Shown: in pieces, positions 5,864 through 6,758 of the stretch
Position numbering within the stretch: position 1 is the first letter of the stretch
Layout of the letters: each line of letters starts with the position of its first letter
Source of the DNA: an uncultured Planctomycetaceae bacterium
Lineage (GTDB): Bacteria; Planctomycetota; Planctomycetia; Planctomycetales; Planctomycetaceae
NCBI GenBank assembly: GCA_937975745.1
Contig: CALJUK010000191.1
Coordinates: 1 to 6,758, forward strand
Direction: 5' to 3'
DNA length: 6,758 bases
Notes under the pieces: model-generated
Told to the model about the DNA's origin: nothing
The model's input: the letters and a program-made list of their open reading frames with translations, nothing else
Databases searched by the model: none
Program-made: the position numbers and the translations under genes

Positions 5864-6758
5864 ATGGCGACGATGAAAGCGCTGGTCAAACGGGAAGCGA
5901 AACCAGGACTGTGGCTGGAAGACGTTCCGATCCCCGAGATGGGGATTAACGACGTCCTGATTCGGGTCGATCGAACCGGGATCTGTGGCACGGATCTGCA
6001 CATCTACAAGTGGGATTCCTGGGCACAGCGGACCATTCCCGTGCCAATGGTCGTCGGTCACGAATTTGTCGGGGAAGTCGTTGACGTCGGTTCCAATGTC
6101 GTGGATTTTCATCCCGGCGAAATTGTCAGTGGCGAAGGACACGTCGTCTGTGGTCGCTGCCGAAACTGCCTTGCCGGCCGTCGTCATCTTTGTGCTCATA
6201 CGAAAGGGGTCGGAGTTAATCGCCCCGGCGCCTTCGCCGAATACCTGGTCCTCCCCATGACCAACTGTTGGCATCACCACGCAGACGTTCCGCGGGACAT
6301 CGCCTCCATCTTCGATCCGTTCGGCAACGCCGTCCATACCGCATTGTCGTTCCCCGTGCTGGGCGAAGACGTATTGATCACCGGGGCAGGCCCCATTGGT
6401 GCGATGGCAGCGGCTGTCGTCAAACATGCGGGGGCACGGTTTGTTGTCGTGACTGACCCAAATGCCTACCGCCGCGAAATTGCCGACCGCATGGGGGCCA
6501 CGCTAACCGTCGACCCAACGAAGACAACTCTGCCGGAAGTACAACAGCAACTGGGAATGACGGAAGGCTTCGACGTCGGGTTGGAAATGTCGGGCAACCC
6601 GCAGGCCTTCCGCGGTATGTTGGATGCGATGTGCCACGGCGGGAAAATCGCCATGCTGGGAATTCCCGATCAGGAGATTGCCATCGACTGGAACACCGTC
6701 GTTTTCAACATGCTCACGATCAAAGGGATCTACGGTCGCGAAATGTACGAGACCTGGT
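5864..6758 (+). CDS. tdh: L-threonine 3-dehydrogenase, 3' end cut off by the window
   Basis: This cytoplasmic zinc enzyme oxidises L-threonine with NAD+ to 2-amino-3-oxobutyrate, which a CoA ligase (Kbl, not in the window) cleaves to glycine and acetyl-CoA. The 298 visible codons align closely along their length with E. coli Tdh (341 residues), so about 45-50 codons are missing. Catalytic zinc ligands are Cys41 (GICGTD), His66 and Glu67 (VVGHEF). The structural zinc cysteines are 96, 99, 102 and 110 in CGRCRNC...HLC. The Rossmann motif GAGPIG is at 174-179, and Asp198 after the next strand (VVVTD) fits NAD rather than NADP. Segments GVGVNRPG, IFDPFGNAVHTALSF and GMTEGFDVGLEMSG are characteristic of Tdh among medium-chain dehydrogenases. 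The start could be ATG 5864 (GGA at 5853-5855, 8 nt away) or ATG 5873, which gives the MKAL start seen in E. coli. The first is chosen on spacing, with low certainty. Stem-like sequence precedes it, so it may be transcribed separately from fhcB. Confidence 0.95.
   Translation, partial: MATMKALVKREAKPGLWLEDVPIPEMGINDVLIRVDRTGICGTDLHIYKWDSWAQRTIPVPMVVGHEFVGEVVDVGSNVVDFHPGEIVSGEGHVVCGRCRNCLAGRRHLCAHTKGVGVNRPGAFAEYLVLPMTNCWHHHADVPRDIASIFDPFGNAVHTALSFPVLGEDVLITGAGPIGAMAAAVVKHAGARFVVVTDPNAYRREIADRMGATLTVDPTKTTLPEVQQQLGMTEGFDVGLEMSGNPQAFRGMLDAMCHGGKIAMLGIPDQEIAIDWNTVVFNMLTIKGIYGREMYETW

Noticed and set aside
5753..6427. Minus-strand open frame of about 224 codons opposite tdh
   Set aside because: It is antisense to a gene that matches Tdh along its whole visible length; no independent support.

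Overview
The window looks like a stretch of chromosome from a GC-rich bacterium, most probably a planctomycete. The main reason is a bacterial gene for the B subunit of a formylmethanofuran dehydrogenase-type complex (fhcB/fwdB family). Outside methanogens this family belongs to the tetrahydromethanopterin-linked C1 pathway of planctomycetes and of methylotrophic proteobacteria. The taxonomic call is inference; no rRNA or marker gene is present.

Layout, all on the + strand. (1) Bases 1-182 are the 3' end of a dihydrolipoyl dehydrogenase gene (lpd). (2) Bases 183-533 carry no gene that I recognise. They are unusually rich in inverted repeats and probably hold the promoter and leader of the following operon. 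(3) Bases 534-4164 are a compact three-gene ABC importer operon of the ribose/monosaccharide type. It encodes a lipoprotein solute-binding protein, an ATPase with two ABC domains, and a membrane permease. Both gene junctions are ATGA stop/start overlaps. (4) Bases 4165-4471 are a second gene-free stretch. (5) Bases 4472-5794 are fhcB, probably starting at a GTG with a good Shine-Dalgarno sequence. (6) Bases 5795-5863 are a short spacer with a perfect 7-bp inverted repeat. (7) From 5864 to the window edge runs tdh, L-threonine 3-dehydrogenase, which lacks roughly its last 45-50 codons.

How the genes may work together: the importer is a self-contained uptake system whose substrate can be narrowed only to a monosaccharide or similar small polar compound. 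The flanking genes are compatible with glycine and C1 metabolism. Tdh starts threonine breakdown to glycine and acetyl-CoA, a lipoamide dehydrogenase serves the glycine cleavage system (or a 2-oxoacid dehydrogenase), and FhcB is part of the complex that handles formyl groups at the end of the H4MPT pathway. That link is a hypothesis from gene order only.

No mobile element, tRNA, rRNA or CRISPR was seen. The most interesting item is the FhcB protein. It is as long as the redox-active archaeal FwdB and keeps both the N-terminal cysteine set for a 4Fe-4S cluster and the cysteine at the position that binds the tungsten/molybdenum centre. Nothing in the window amounts to a clearly new biological system.
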